A stretch of 64,000 nt of DNA from Mucilaginibacter gossypiicola (lineage in GTDB: Bacteria; Bacteroidota; Bacteroidia; Sphingobacteriales; Sphingobacteriaceae): assembly GCF_900110105.1 (NCBI RefSeq), contig NZ_FOCL01000002.1:372001-436000 (forward strand), written 5' to 3'. Shown here in pieces: positions 48,976 to 57,726 of this stretch. Below the pieces are notes generated by a model. It did not search any database and had not been told where the DNA came from. It was given only the letters and a program-made list of their open reading frames with translations. Each line of letters begins with the position of its first letter. Within the stretch, counting starts at the first letter, position 1. Made by a program: the position numbers and the translations under genes.

Positions 48976-51162
48976 CTAAGCTTTTTCGTAGTATTTTGAA
49001 AACAGCTCGGGATTTTTGATCCCATAATCTTTTATATCTGTTGTTAGTGTTACCCAGTCGTTTACAGTATACTCCTTACTCCCGGTTTTCCTTTCGCCAA
49101 TAAAACGAAATCTTACATGATCGCCAGACTCAATACCTTCAAAACTTGGGGCATCAGGCTTAATATTAAATTTAATACGATAACCATTCACCACTTCCAC
49201 TACCGCGCTTTTCCATTTTCCATTCGGATATTTGGTTATTGAAGTGATTTGCCCGTCGGTAAAACGAACCTTGTTAGCTTCAAACAAGAAAGGCACTTTT
49301 GGAATTTGATCAGCTTCTGCAAGCTGGAATATTTTTTCACCATTAAAAACAATTGTAGCGGGCTGTATTTGCACAGGCTCTCCCTGGCCCATGGCAGCCG
49401 TAAACACTTTAACATTCAGTACATCGCCAATCTTAAATTTATTTTGCAGCTGTTTTTCCTGACCATAACTGGTACGCATATAAAAGACATAGCCATTATT
49501 TTCGAGTTTAATACAGCTTCCGTTTCCGGCAAGGCCAAAAGTGCCAAACCCAACTACTTTGTATGGCAGCTCTTTGCCCATTACACGTTCAGTTTGCTCG
49601 GCCTTTTGTTTATACTCATCAGTTTGTCTAAAATTCTCCGCCTTCTTCTGCGCTTTTTCGTACTCAAGCTCTTGCTGTTGCGTACGTTTTATCTTCTGCC
49701 TAAACTTAACGGTATCCTGGGCAAAGAAAAAATAGTTGTCAAACCCCGACAGATCCACGCCGAACTCAGGCTGAGGTCCATGAAGTGTAGAACCGGTGCC
49801 AAAAGTAGTCTGCTTTTGGTCTCTAATCATTTGCTCAAGTTTATTTACATCTGCTTCAGAATATATCTTTTTACCAAACACCAGGGCCGGCTTCTCATTC
49901 AGGGCAAGCTGCGAGCTCATGCTCCCGCCTCCCGGCATCTTGAAAAACACCTCATCATATTCGCTGCCGTCGTCATTTTTCAACCTTAGTCTTGAATAAA
50001 ACTTCCCATTGGGAATGGCCGCTATTTCAAGCAGGTTTGCCTTTTCGATCGGTGTCATGGTTAAAATTATCCGCCTTTTAGTAAGAATCGCTACTACACC
50101 ATCCTTTGCCTTTTCTCCATACTTGTCAACTCCAGATTTGCTTATACTTGATGACGAGATACATCTGCCGCTAATGGTGTAAAGGATATCATCTTTATAC
50201 TCTTTTTCATCAATAATAACAAGCGGATGCGGGCCAAGCAAACGCAGGTCGCCAACGGCACTTACACGCTTGTCCTTTTCATCGGTTTTGCCTTTTACGT
50301 TTGCAAAAGCCAGGCAGCTTACTATTGCCAGTGGCAATAGCAGCACATAAATGATCTTTTTCATATTAGAAGAGGGTTGGTTAAATAACATGGCGATGCG
50401 CTTTTTAAGCGGGGCTTTACTAAAGCTATTATACAAAACATGGTTAGCGGATATCGACAACCGAAGTAACAGACTGGCATATATATTCTTACCGGCGTCA
50501 TTCGCAGCAATACGGTCAACTTCAAACTCGTGATTTTCCTCAATAGAGCGAATGTAGCAGTACACAAAAGGATTAAACCAAAGTACTACCTGTGCAATCC
50601 GGGCTACCATCCTGTCGGCCGAGTGCATTAACCTGACATGCAGCAGCTCGTGAGCCAACACCTGTCTTACCTCTTCAGGCCCAAGCTCGTCATCGTTCAA
50701 AAACACCACGTTGGCAAATGAACTGTTGGTGAGGCTGTCTGCGCTTTTTATCACCTTAATATGCCCAATTTGTAAAAGTTGCTGCCCTTTACTGCGACGC
50801 CAAAAAACAACGAGAGTAACTAACAGGTGCAGGAAAAAGATAACCGCCGCCACATAATAAACATTGGTAAACAGATATATCCAATTAAACGGTGCCGCCT
50901 CTGCTACTGTAGGAGTTATTGCTTGTACTTGCAGAGGCTGCTCCATATAATATTGGTAAATTACAGGTTGCCTGATCACCATTTGCGGCACCGAGCTTAC
51001 AGGAATGGTAATTAATGGAATACCAAAACTCGCCATAAGCGTAAGCAGCAGATACCAGCGGTTAAGGCTGAAAAAGGTAAGCCTACGCAAACAAGCAAAA
51101 TAGAACAGATAAAAAACGGCTGTACAGGCCGACACCTGCAGCAAATACGTCAGCATGCTCAT
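48976..51162 (-). CDS. BlaR1-type M56 family metallopeptidase/sensor
   Basis: This 728-aa inner-membrane protein has four N-terminal TM helices and a zinc-protease motif, VLAHELLHVRLMHSADRM (HELLH at 171-175), with the third ligand in NHEFEVDR. The BlaR1/M56 family senses a signal and triggers cleavage of a BlaI-type repressor. A segment at about 320-370 (CISSSSISKSGVDKYGEKAK, then DGVVAILTKR) resembles the plug of TonB-dependent receptors, as in many Bacteroidetes M56 proteins. The last ~250 residues are of unknown fold and differ from the penicillin-binding domain of BlaR1, so a beta-lactam signal is not implied. It overlaps the repressor gene by 4 bp. Confidence 0.88.
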   Translation of the reverse strand: MSMLTYLLQVSACTAVFYLFYFACLRRLTFFSLNRWYLLLTLMASFGIPLITIPVSSVPQMVIRQPVIYQYYMEQPLQVQAITPTVAEAAPFNWIYLFTNVYYVAAVIFFLHLLVTLVVFWRRSKGQQLLQIGHIKVIKSADSLTNSSFANVVFLNDDELGPEEVRQVLAHELLHVRLMHSADRMVARIAQVVLWFNPFVYCYIRSIEENHEFEVDRIAANDAGKNIYASLLLRLSISANHVLYNSFSKAPLKKRIAMLFNQPSSNMKKIIYVLLLPLAIVSCLAFANVKGKTDEKDKRVSAVGDLRLLGPHPLVIIDEKEYKDDILYTISGRCISSSSISKSGVDKYGEKAKDGVVAILTKRRIILTMTPIEKANLLEIAAIPNGKFYSRLRLKNDDGSEYDEVFFKMPGGGSMSSQLALNEKPALVFGKKIYSEADVNKLEQMIRDQKQTTFGTGSTLHGPQPEFGVDLSGFDNYFFFAQDTVKFRQKIKRTQQQELEYEKAQKKAENFRQTDEYKQKAEQTERVMGKELPYKVVGFGTFGLAGNGSCIKLENNGYVFYMRTSYGQEKQLQNKFKIGDVLNVKVFTAAMGQGEPVQIQPATIVFNGEKIFQLAEADQIPKVPFLFEANKVRFTDGQITSITKYPNGKWKSAVVEVVNGYRIKFNIKPDAPSFEGIESGDHVRFRFIGERKTGSKEYTVNDWVTLTTDIKDYGIKNPELFSKYYEKA

Positions 51163-51527
51163 GGTTGTTGGTTTTTATTTATAATATCCTGGATTTTTTT
51201 GATATCATCGGCACTAAGATTTTCTTCTTTGGCCATAAAAGACAGCAAGCTACTTGATGAGTTATCAAAGTAACCCGCCAACATTTTTTTGAATGACACT
51301 TTACGGTATTCTGATTTTGATATCAATGCAAAGTACTCGTAGGTTTTGCCGTAGGCCTTGTAACCCACGTAGGCTTTTTTTTCCAATAACCTGACAACAG
51401 ATGATATGGTATTGTAAGGTGGTTTTGGATCGTCGGGCAGGGCGTCGATAATATCTTTCACAAAAGCTGCCTTTAGCTTCCATATCACCTGCATAACCCG
51501 CTCTTCTGTCTTAGTTAATTCTTCCAT
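51159..51527 (-). CDS. BlaI/MecI/CopY-family repressor
   Basis: This 122-aa winged-helix repressor has ELTKTEERVMQVIWKLKAAF, then the recognition region PPYNTISSVVRLLEKKAYVG and a C-terminal dimerisation helix set. The start is the ATG at 51527; a TTG at 51533 is less likely. It is coupled (ATGA) to the M56 protease that presumably inactivates it. An array of AAACTG/CAGTTT-type dyads lies directly upstream, fitting autorepression. The target genes beyond its own operon are unknown. Confidence 0.92.
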   Translation of the reverse strand: MEELTKTEERVMQVIWKLKAAFVKDIIDALPDDPKPPYNTISSVVRLLEKKAYVGYKAYGKTYEYFALISKSEYRKVSFKKMLAGYFDNSSSSLLSFMAKEENLSADDIKKIQDIINKNQQP

Positions 51528-51537
51528 AACCAAACAT

Positions 51538-51600
51538 AAAACTAATTTTTTAGTTTTACAACTGTTTTTTCAGTTTTACAATTTATTTTTCAGTTTTAAA
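51538..51600 (-). promoter_or_regulatory. operator array of the BlaI-type repressor
   Basis: On the minus strand TAAAACT recurs three times at about 20-bp steps. Two copies form dyads: AAAACTAA-N4-TTAGTTTT (51538-51557) and AACTG-N6-CAGTT (51560-51575). The third (CAGTTTTAAA, 51591-51600) is a half-site. The spacing of two helical turns suggests cooperative binding of repressor dimers. Confidence 0.6.
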
Positions 51601-51906
51601 TCACGATTAAGATTCTCGAATCGCTGAATAACTATAAACTACCTATGCTTTCCTATTTTGAATTTACTGTAGTCGCTTCCGCTACTTTAGTTTCTGAAAT
51701 AAACGATATAAAAAAATAAAGCAAGCGCCGCGTTTATCGTGCTTGCACATTCTGCCCAAAGTGGGCTCGAATCAAGTAAAAGAAATCAGCAAGCTTTAGA
51801 TGGCAGTACCCTCGTACCTGGATGGTAATTTAAGTCAATTCAAGCGTGTACATTCTACAGATTTAACCAGTTGAATTTCCTTAAAGCTTAAATCAATCTT
51901 AAATTG

Positions 51907-51946
51907 AAATAAAAAAGGGTTTACGAAATTTCGTAAACCCTTTTTT
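51907..51946 (-). terminator. terminator downstream of the tRNA-Ala fragment
   Basis: AAAAAAGGGTTTACGAAA and TTTCGTAAACCCTTTTTT form a perfect 18-bp stem-loop. It lies at the 3' side of the minus-strand tRNA fragment and is probably the native tRNA terminator left on the chromosomal side. Confidence 0.8.
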
Positions 51947-51951
51947 AAGGG

Positions 51952-51995
51952 TGGAGAATATCGGAGTCGAACCGATGACCTCTTGCATGCCATGC
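51952..51995 (-). repeat. truncated tRNA-Ala (GGC) 3' half, att site of the integrase element
   Basis: On the minus strand this reads GCATGGCATGC, then AAGAGGTC, then ATCGGTTCGACTCCGATATT and CTCCA. That is the anticodon loop (ATGGCAT, anticodon GGC), variable region, T-arm and acceptor 3' strand of a tRNA-Ala. The 5' half is missing. A tRNA 3' half next to a tyrosine-recombinase gene is the expected end of an integrated element. From its orientation the element lies to the right, and an intact tRNA-Ala is expected beyond 64000 if the other end survives. Confidence 0.75.
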
Positions 51996-52070
51996 TTTTA
52001 AGTCGCCTATTTTTTACATTTTGTAGTTTCCTAAATTATTGTTAATTTGCTGACAAACAAGTTGTTGATT

Positions 52071-52098
52071 ATTTTAATTAATATTGCTTAATTAAAAT
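52071..52098. promoter_or_regulatory. 11-bp inverted repeat plus GTTGTACC direct repeat upstream of the integrase
   Basis: ATTTTAATTAA and TTAATTAAAAT are perfect arms around TATTGC. Just after it, TGTTGTACC occurs twice (52110-52130). Such repeats between an att core and an integrase gene are typical arm-type recombinase sites or promoter operators. Confidence 0.45.
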
Positions 52099-52160
52099 TA
52101 GACATCATTTGTTGTACCTATGTTGTACCCAAGGTAACCCCTTGCACTAACGATTGCAGT

Positions 52161-53399
52161 ATGTCAGTTTCTAATAAAATTGTATTAAGAACGGCCAAAC
52201 TATTAAACAACGGTGAATATCCGATCATGCTTAGGATAACGATCAACCGTCAAAGCCAGTTCGTCAGCATCAAAAAATCATCTACAGTTAACAACTGGGA
52301 TGAAAAGGGGCAATGTGTCCTTAAATCCCATGCAGATTGCAAAACGCTCAATCCTTTGTTAAAAAATATCATGACAAAGATAGACCTTTATCTTTTGAAT
52401 GCAGCTGACAGTGAAACAGTCGTCAGTTTTAATGATATTAAGGCAATCGTGCTGAAGGTCACCAATTCGAATCCGGAAATTAAGGCGGAGACGCTTTTCA
52501 AATTCTTTGAATCGGAGATCAAGCGTTTAACTGACGAGGAACGGCTGGGTTATGCGGCGACTTATAAATCCACACTTAATTGCCTTAAAAATTTTACCGG
52601 CAATAAAGACGTGCCATTTGTTAATATCACCTTGGATTTCCTCAAAAAATACGAAGTCTACCTGGTAAAAAAAGGGAATGCGACCACGACCAGGAGTGTT
52701 TATTTCAGGACTTTCCGCACGCTATTTAAAACGGCAATCAATGATAAGATTTGTCCAGAAATCCACTATCCTTTTAAAGGGTTTGCATTTGGTAAATACA
52801 ATAATCCCCGCACGAAAAAAAGGGCGATATCCAAAGCCCAGATCGACCTGATCGCCGGTAAAGAGATCGATATAAAAAATGATGCCATGATCAATTCCCG
52901 CAACTATTTTATGTTCAGTTTTTATTGCAGGGGTTTAAATTTTATAGATCTGGCTAGCCTTAAATGGGAAAATATCAAGGATGGGGAAATCCAGTACACC
53001 CGCGCGAAGACCAAAGAGGACTTTCAATTCAAGTTACACCCGGAAGCCTTCAAGATACTGGAACATTATCGGGAAATGGAAGGGAATAGTGATGCCGGGT
53101 ATATTTTCCCGATTCTTTATAAAAGACATAACACACCGCAGTCTGTCAAGTATCGCAAGCTAAAAGTGCTTAAAATGGTAAACACCCATATTAAAGAAAT
53201 TGCGGAATCTGTTGGTATCGAAAAGACCGTTACCACATATGTAGCGCGCCACTCATATGCCACTGCTTTAAGGAGAAACGGAATTTCGAAAGAAATGATA
53301 GGGCAGTCTTTGGGTCATAATGACCTAAAGACGACTAATATCTATCTTGATGACATCGGCGATCCGGTAATGGATGAAATGATAAATAGTGCGATTTAA
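52161..53399 (+). CDS. int: tyrosine-type site-specific recombinase (integrase)
   Basis: This 412-aa integrase has an N-terminal arm-binding domain (about 1-95), a SAM-like core-binding domain (about 105-200, TYKSTLNCLKNFTGNKDVPF) and a C-terminal catalytic domain. Catalytic residues visible are Arg257 (FYCRGLNFIDL), the box II motif YVARHSYATAL (Tyr in place of the first His, Arg363), His386 (SLGHNDLKTTNIYL) and the nucleophile Tyr395. It begins 165 bp from the tRNA-Ala-derived att site and would catalyse integration and excision there. It is the Bacteroidetes type with the arm domain of mobile genomic islands. The catalytic domain appears intact. Confidence 0.95.
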   Translation: MSVSNKIVLRTAKLLNNGEYPIMLRITINRQSQFVSIKKSSTVNNWDEKGQCVLKSHADCKTLNPLLKNIMTKIDLYLLNAADSETVVSFNDIKAIVLKVTNSNPEIKAETLFKFFESEIKRLTDEERLGYAATYKSTLNCLKNFTGNKDVPFVNITLDFLKKYEVYLVKKGNATTTRSVYFRTFRTLFKTAINDKICPEIHYPFKGFAFGKYNNPRTKKRAISKAQIDLIAGKEIDIKNDAMINSRNYFMFSFYCRGLNFIDLASLKWENIKDGEIQYTRAKTKEDFQFKLHPEAFKILEHYREMEGNSDAGYIFPILYKRHNTPQSVKYRKLKVLKMVNTHIKEIAESVGIEKTVTTYVARHSYATALRRNGISKEMIGQSLGHNDLKTTNIYLDDIGDPVMDEMINSAI

Positions 53400-53459
53400 A
53401 ATAGCGCTATTATTGTCATAAAGGAAATGTCCTACCATATAGCTAGCTTTATAGTTTCG

Positions 53460-53486
53460 AATATTCTACACAGCATGTAGAATATT
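53460..53486. promoter_or_regulatory. 11-bp inverted repeat between int and the excisionase-like gene
   Basis: AATATTCTACA (53460-53470) and TGTAGAATATT (53476-53486) are perfect arms around CAGCA. There is no T-run, so it is more likely an operator or recombination-accessory site than a terminator. A 10-bp palindrome ATAGCGCTAT lies at 53401. Confidence 0.45.
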
Positions 53487-53574
53487 TGCCATAAGCTCCG
53501 TACTGCCTAATTTGAGGAACTAATGCTATTATCATTAGTATTTGGCTCTGGCATAGTGATGATAATTTTACACC

Positions 53575-53931
53575 ATGGCTATAGATAAAAACACGCGCTT
53601 AATTGATTTGACAGTTACGGATCTAATAATTATTGTAAAAGAATGCATGACCGAGTTCATGCCTGCTAATCAAACTATTAGTGACGAAGACGAAATCGGG
53701 GGGTACGAAATAGCGGAAACCATAACAGGTTATTCCCGTCAAACGCTATACCAGTTAAAATCTGCCGGAGAATTACCTTATATTGGTTTACCTGGCGGCG
53801 GCATAAGGTTTTCAAAAAAGATGTTAATAAACTGGTTACTATCCCATAAAAAGCTCACAAATCAGCAAGTGCAGGAAAAAGCAGAAACTATAAAACTTAA
53901 GCGAAAGTTGCGGAGAACAAATAGTCTTTAA
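53575..53931 (+). CDS. excisionase-like helix-turn-helix protein
   Basis: This 118-aa protein has a winged-HTH of the MerR/excisionase type: GGYEIAETITGYSRQTLYQL, then KSAGELPYIGLPGGGIRFSK and KKMLINWLLSHKK, the helix used by Xis-like proteins. The N-terminal ~40 residues are helical and the C-terminus is basic (KLKRKLRRTNSL). Its position 175 bp after the integrase and in the same direction supports a role as directionality factor or regulator of int. It may also act on other element genes. Confidence 0.82.
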   Translation: MAIDKNTRLIDLTVTDLIIIVKECMTEFMPANQTISDEDEIGGYEIAETITGYSRQTLYQLKSAGELPYIGLPGGGIRFSKKMLINWLLSHKKLTNQQVQEKAETIKLKRKLRRTNSL

Positions 53932-53937
53932 TAAAGC

Positions 53938-55122
53938 TTATTCGGATAGTATCCTGTATAGTTCCAGGTTTAAGTAATAGTTGCCTTTACCAATTACTCT
54001 CTTTTCCAAAACCCCCATGTGGGTTAATTGGTCAAGATACTTTCTAGCTGTGTTTTCCGCATAAATATTACCGCCAACAAGGTGCTTTACACGTGTATAT
54101 GGTTGGGTGAATATGGCATTAACCAGCGATTCAGGGCGTGCTATTTCAGTATCGTCGACAACAGCTTTTAAAATGGCATCTTTTGCACTTACAATGTCGT
54201 TGATCTTGTCATAGGTGATGTTCGAAGTCACCTCGACGGCTTTCAGCATATATAACAACCAGTTCTTCCAACTTCCTCTTTGAGTTACCCCGGCAAGTCC
54301 TGCGTAGTAATCTTCTTTATGATCCATGATATAGCGACTTAAAAACAGAATCGGATAATCGAGTAAGCCTTTTTTTGTTAGATAATGGATGTTGAATATC
54401 CTGCCAGTGCGCCCATTGCCGTCGCGGAAAGGGTGTATCGCCTCAAATTGCAAATGACCAATAGCCATTTTAAGTAGTGGATCTATCGGGTAAGTTTTAT
54501 CATCGTTCAAAAACTCAATTAGGTTATGAAGCTTGGCTTCGACTATTCCCTTACCTCTTGGGGGCGTATAAGATACTTTTCCGGCGTTAGGCCCAGTGCC
54601 GCCCTCTTTGATGACGATCTGGGCAATTGGTGTTCTTATGCCGTCATTGAACTGGCTGACTATACGGTACATTGTCACGAAGTAATTTTCGTCAAAAACT
54701 TGGTCTTTATTCAAATATGCATAACCTTTCCATAAGGCTTCACGATAATATAGTACTTCTTTAGATGGACCTGTCAATTGCTGAATTTGTTCTTCACTGT
54801 AAGCTTGGTACAGCTCATCATCAGTCGTAAAGATATTTTCTATTGCACTTGATGCTTTTGCTTCCTGTAAGCTAATAGAGTTAATAAGCAACGCCTGGTT
54901 AGGTATTACGATGCTTCTGCCCTGTAAGCGTCCCAGCGCAGCTTTGGCATTTCCTAGTTGACTGTAGATTTCCACATCTTCATATAGGTGTTTGTCAATT
55001 GGCAGTTCCGGCAAGGTATTCCAAGGAATAGTTCGATCAGGATTTACTTTGTAAGGCATTCTCAAATCTACACCATTGACATTAAATATCCAATATTTTG
55101 AGGTCAATAAGATTTTTGGCAT
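53938..55122 (-). CDS. Fic-family protein (AMPylase type, with inhibitory motif)
   Basis: This 394-aa Fic protein has the full active-site motif HPFRDGNGRTGR (230-241), with catalytic His230 and the anion-binding and Mg-binding residues. The inhibitory helix motif S-x-x-x-E-N is at 91-96 (KASSAIENIFTT), N-terminal to the Fic core, so it is a class II auto-inhibited enzyme. The C-terminal ~90 residues read as a winged-helix (ALVNAIFTQPYTRVKHLVGG, ARKYLDQLTHMGVLEKRVIG). It should transfer AMP to a Tyr, Ser or Thr of a target protein. An alternative start is MPYKVNPDRT at 55059. It follows the integrase module and may be cargo. Confidence 0.9.
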   Translation of the reverse strand: MPKILLTSKYWIFNVNGVDLRMPYKVNPDRTIPWNTLPELPIDKHLYEDVEIYSQLGNAKAALGRLQGRSIVIPNQALLINSISLQEAKASSAIENIFTTDDELYQAYSEEQIQQLTGPSKEVLYYREALWKGYAYLNKDQVFDENYFVTMYRIVSQFNDGIRTPIAQIVIKEGGTGPNAGKVSYTPPRGKGIVEAKLHNLIEFLNDDKTYPIDPLLKMAIGHLQFEAIHPFRDGNGRTGRIFNIHYLTKKGLLDYPILFLSRYIMDHKEDYYAGLAGVTQRGSWKNWLLYMLKAVEVTSNITYDKINDIVSAKDAILKAVVDDTEIARPESLVNAIFTQPYTRVKHLVGGNIYAENTARKYLDQLTHMGVLEKRVIGKGNYYLNLELYRILSE

Positions 55123-55293
55123 TAAAGCTTAGTATACTAATCATAACGACCTTAAAATTTAGCGATTTTAAGGTATAAGTTAATTTGGGCATCAAATACT
55201 TCATATGCATATCAGCGAATTCTCCAAGGAAGCCGCTAAACAGGTGGATGTTATTAACAACGATGCATTAACAATAGTATAGCTTTGAAATAA

Positions 55294-56178
55294 CTAGCAG
55301 GATGGATCGTTGTACGCCGAATGCCAGGTTTTCTTTTCTACCCGACTCGAAACAACGATACTAATTTCATATAATAGTAGCAGCGGTAATGTTACTATGA
55401 GCATAGTTTGTATATCTGGAGTCGGCGTTACGATTGCAGCGACTATCAACATTACTATGATGGCATATCTGCGGGACGATCGCATAAACTGAGGCGAGAG
55501 TAAGCCCAGCTTTGATAATATCAAGGCAAGCATTGGTAGTTCAAATACTATTCCCGTGCAAAGGGTAAGCGTTACTACCGACGACAAATATGAATCAATG
55601 GTGATTTGATTCGAGATCAGACCACTTACCTGAAAACCTGCTAGGAACCGAATCGAATATGGCGCAATAATATAATAGCCAAATAAAACACCTAACCCAA
55701 ATAACAAACTGGCGTAAAAAACAACGCCGTTTGCTGCTTTTCTTTCGGCCGAACTTAAAGCCGGTTTGATAAACTGCCATACTTCAAATAGTAAATAAGG
55801 AAAGCCTAAAACGATTCCAAGGATAAGAGATGAATTAATTTGCAGTGTAAACTGTCCAGCTAATTCTGTGTTTATAATATTAAATTTAATTTCTTGCATG
55901 CAATATCCCCGCCCTAGGTGGAAATATTGTCCGGCCAGGCACATCATTCGATACGTCCAAAAATCCGGTCGTTTGGGCCCCATAATTATCCGGTCAAAAA
56001 CAAAGTCAAAATAGTTGAAGGACAAGATGGTAAATACTAAAATAGCGATAGCAGAACGTATCAGATGCCATCTTAATGCTTCCAGATGGTCAAAAAAAGA
56101 CATATAAGTTCCGGTACTGGTTTCTGCTCTGCTTTTTACAGCTTTAAACCAGTTGGTAAGTGCGTTTTCCTTACTCAT
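55294..56178 (-). CDS. tatC: TatC-family twin-arginine translocase subunit
   Basis: This 294-aa inner-membrane protein has six TM helices and the TatC N-terminal signature SFFDHLEALRWHLIRSAIAI. The conserved periplasmic and TM segments FTLQINSSLILGIVLGFPYL, LFEVWQFIKPALSSAERKAA, the Pro-rich loop ELPMLALILSKLGLLSPQFM and IVTPTPDIQTMLIVTLPLLL follow. TatC recognises twin-arginine signal peptides of folded exported proteins. No tatA/B gene is adjacent, so it depends on TatA encoded elsewhere or is a second copy. It ends beside a short non-coding stretch and is followed upstream by a PadR-controlled membrane gene. Confidence 0.92.
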   Translation of the reverse strand: MSKENALTNWFKAVKSRAETSTGTYMSFFDHLEALRWHLIRSAIAILVFTILSFNYFDFVFDRIIMGPKRPDFWTYRMMCLAGQYFHLGRGYCMQEIKFNIINTELAGQFTLQINSSLILGIVLGFPYLLFEVWQFIKPALSSAERKAANGVVFYASLLFGLGVLFGYYIIAPYSIRFLAGFQVSGLISNQITIDSYLSSVVTLTLCTGIVFELPMLALILSKLGLLSPQFMRSSRRYAIIVMLIVAAIVTPTPDIQTMLIVTLPLLLLYEISIVVSSRVEKKTWHSAYNDPSC

Positions 56179-56196
56179 GTTATTATAGAGGTTTTA

Positions 56197-57228
56197 TTAT
56201 ATGTTCATAGGATGGCTCATAGCTAATCGTGATCGTCCAAATATGTACCCGATTATTAAAAAAGACAAAACGGTGAAATAGTAAAAGTGGAAAATGGAAG
56301 CGTACTCACCCAGGATTCCAGAAAACCACAAGGCCATAAGGTAGAATTGAGCTGTAAATAAATTAATAATATGTTTTTGAGAAAAACTTATCATCCAGCC
56401 AATCACGGCAAATAATGGGCAACCTATAATAGCGGGTAAATAACTGACGTGGTAAGTATAGCCAAGTGTTACCGCCAGCCCGGCTAATATTCCTATCAGG
56501 AGAGCCGTTTTCCAATTGATCCTCCTGTTAAATGCTTGAATTGTTCGGAGATCAATTTTATCAACTAGACAAACTACATAGACTATTGCAATCATTATGG
56601 CCATGTAAAAAAATATTGAAAGTGTCTTAAAGGAAGTTTTAATCTCCCCAGGAATATTCCACCCCTGTAGATCTATCAATTGAATAGTGAGAAAAGCGGA
56701 TGACAGTAGAACAGTAATAACCAAAAAAGCAAATCCGACTTTAAAGCGTCTTATTAAAAATTTAGTACGGAAAACCATCCGTTTTCCTATAAGTCCCAAT
56801 AATATGGCTAAAATTAAAATACTTAAAGCCAATCCCGTAAAAAGCGTAACCCAATCAGTACTTCCAGATACGTTGTTTATAAGTTGTTTGCTTTGCTGTC
56901 TGATTAAATAGGCTGGTAAAAGAATGAAGATGAACTGTATAAACATAAAGGCCGATGCTCCGCACACTAACAATATACAATTTTTTCTAAAGCTGATATC
57001 AGGCGTGACTTTGCTAAATTCAGCTTCGATGAGATCTATACTGCCAATGCGTTTCATGGCCAAAAGCCATACTTCATCATCCGGCAGGCCATTGGCGCTT
57101 AACTCATTGATCACGTCGTCCAGGTGACCTTTCAATTCATCTTGATCGTCCTTGCTAATAGAAGTTTTGCTCAGGGATAGCTTCCAACCTTCTATTTGTC
57201 GGTCTAAGTAAGAGAAGGCGGTGTCCAT
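56197..57228 (-). CDS. membrane protein with N-terminal permease-prefix-like domain
   Basis: This 343-aa protein has a soluble N-terminal domain of about 75 residues (SISKDDQDELKGHLDDVINE, NGLPDDEVWLLAMKRIGSID). It resembles the permease-prefix/HAAS-type domains that often accompany PadR regulators. About eight TM helices follow. The function is unknown. It overlaps the PadR gene by 25 bp, which makes a regulator-membrane protein pair. In this type of pair the N-terminal helix domain may interact with the repressor. Confidence 0.75.
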   Translation of the reverse strand: MDTAFSYLDRQIEGWKLSLSKTSISKDDQDELKGHLDDVINELSANGLPDDEVWLLAMKRIGSIDLIEAEFSKVTPDISFRKNCILLVCGASAFMFIQFIFILLPAYLIRQQSKQLINNVSGSTDWVTLFTGLALSILILAILLGLIGKRMVFRTKFLIRRFKVGFAFLVITVLLSSAFLTIQLIDLQGWNIPGEIKTSFKTLSIFFYMAIMIAIVYVVCLVDKIDLRTIQAFNRRINWKTALLIGILAGLAVTLGYTYHVSYLPAIIGCPLFAVIGWMISFSQKHIINLFTAQFYLMALWFSGILGEYASIFHFYYFTVLSFLIIGYIFGRSRLAMSHPMNI

Positions 57229-57542
57229 AACGTATTCAATAATTCATTCATGAAATTCCAGGATTGTTGTTCAGCCTTTAGGTGTTCCAAGCCTTTTATA
57301 GTAATCTTGTAATATCGCCTCCGCTTGTCATTGTCTGCTACTCGCCATTCAGAAATAATTAATTCTCTATCCTCAAGTTTCCTGAGTACCGGATAGAGCG
57401 TACCATCAGAATACGTTAATTTATCATTAGATACTTCTTTCACCTTTTTTATGATTTCGTAGCCATAACTCTCATTTCGAACAAGGGTAGATAAAACAAT
57501 AGGGATGGAAGAAGCAGCAATCAGATCTTTAGAAATTACCAT
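57204..57542 (-). CDS. PadR-family transcriptional regulator
   Basis: This 112-aa winged-helix protein has VLSTLVRNESYGYEIIKKVK, DKLTYSDGTLYPVLRKLEDR and LIISEWRVADNDKRRRYYKI, the PadR recognition helix, wing and basic patch. A C-terminal helix serves for dimer formation. It is divergent from the ABC transporter operon (gap 184 bp) and overlaps the membrane-protein gene downstream, so it could regulate one or both. The inducer is unknown. Confidence 0.92.
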   Translation of the reverse strand: MVISKDLIAASSIPIVLSTLVRNESYGYEIIKKVKEVSNDKLTYSDGTLYPVLRKLEDRELIISEWRVADNDKRRRYYKITIKGLEHLKAEQQSWNFMNELLNTLWTPPSLT

Positions 57543-57726
57543 ATTTGGATTTTAAGACTCAAATATACATAGAATTACAATGTATTATGATTTTTTTATT
57601 TTTTCTTGAAGCGGATCTTTAATGAGTGAATAACGTCCCTAATAATTTTTTTTCAAATCATTAGGAAATATCAAAAATAGATACGTGATTTGCAGTGTGT
57701 TAGATAACCAACACACCGCTACTTCC

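Noticed and set aside
55204..55281. 25-codon ORF starting MHISEFSKEA between Fic and tatC genes, as a tatA remnant
   Set aside because: It has no TM helix or TatA hinge; too short to support.
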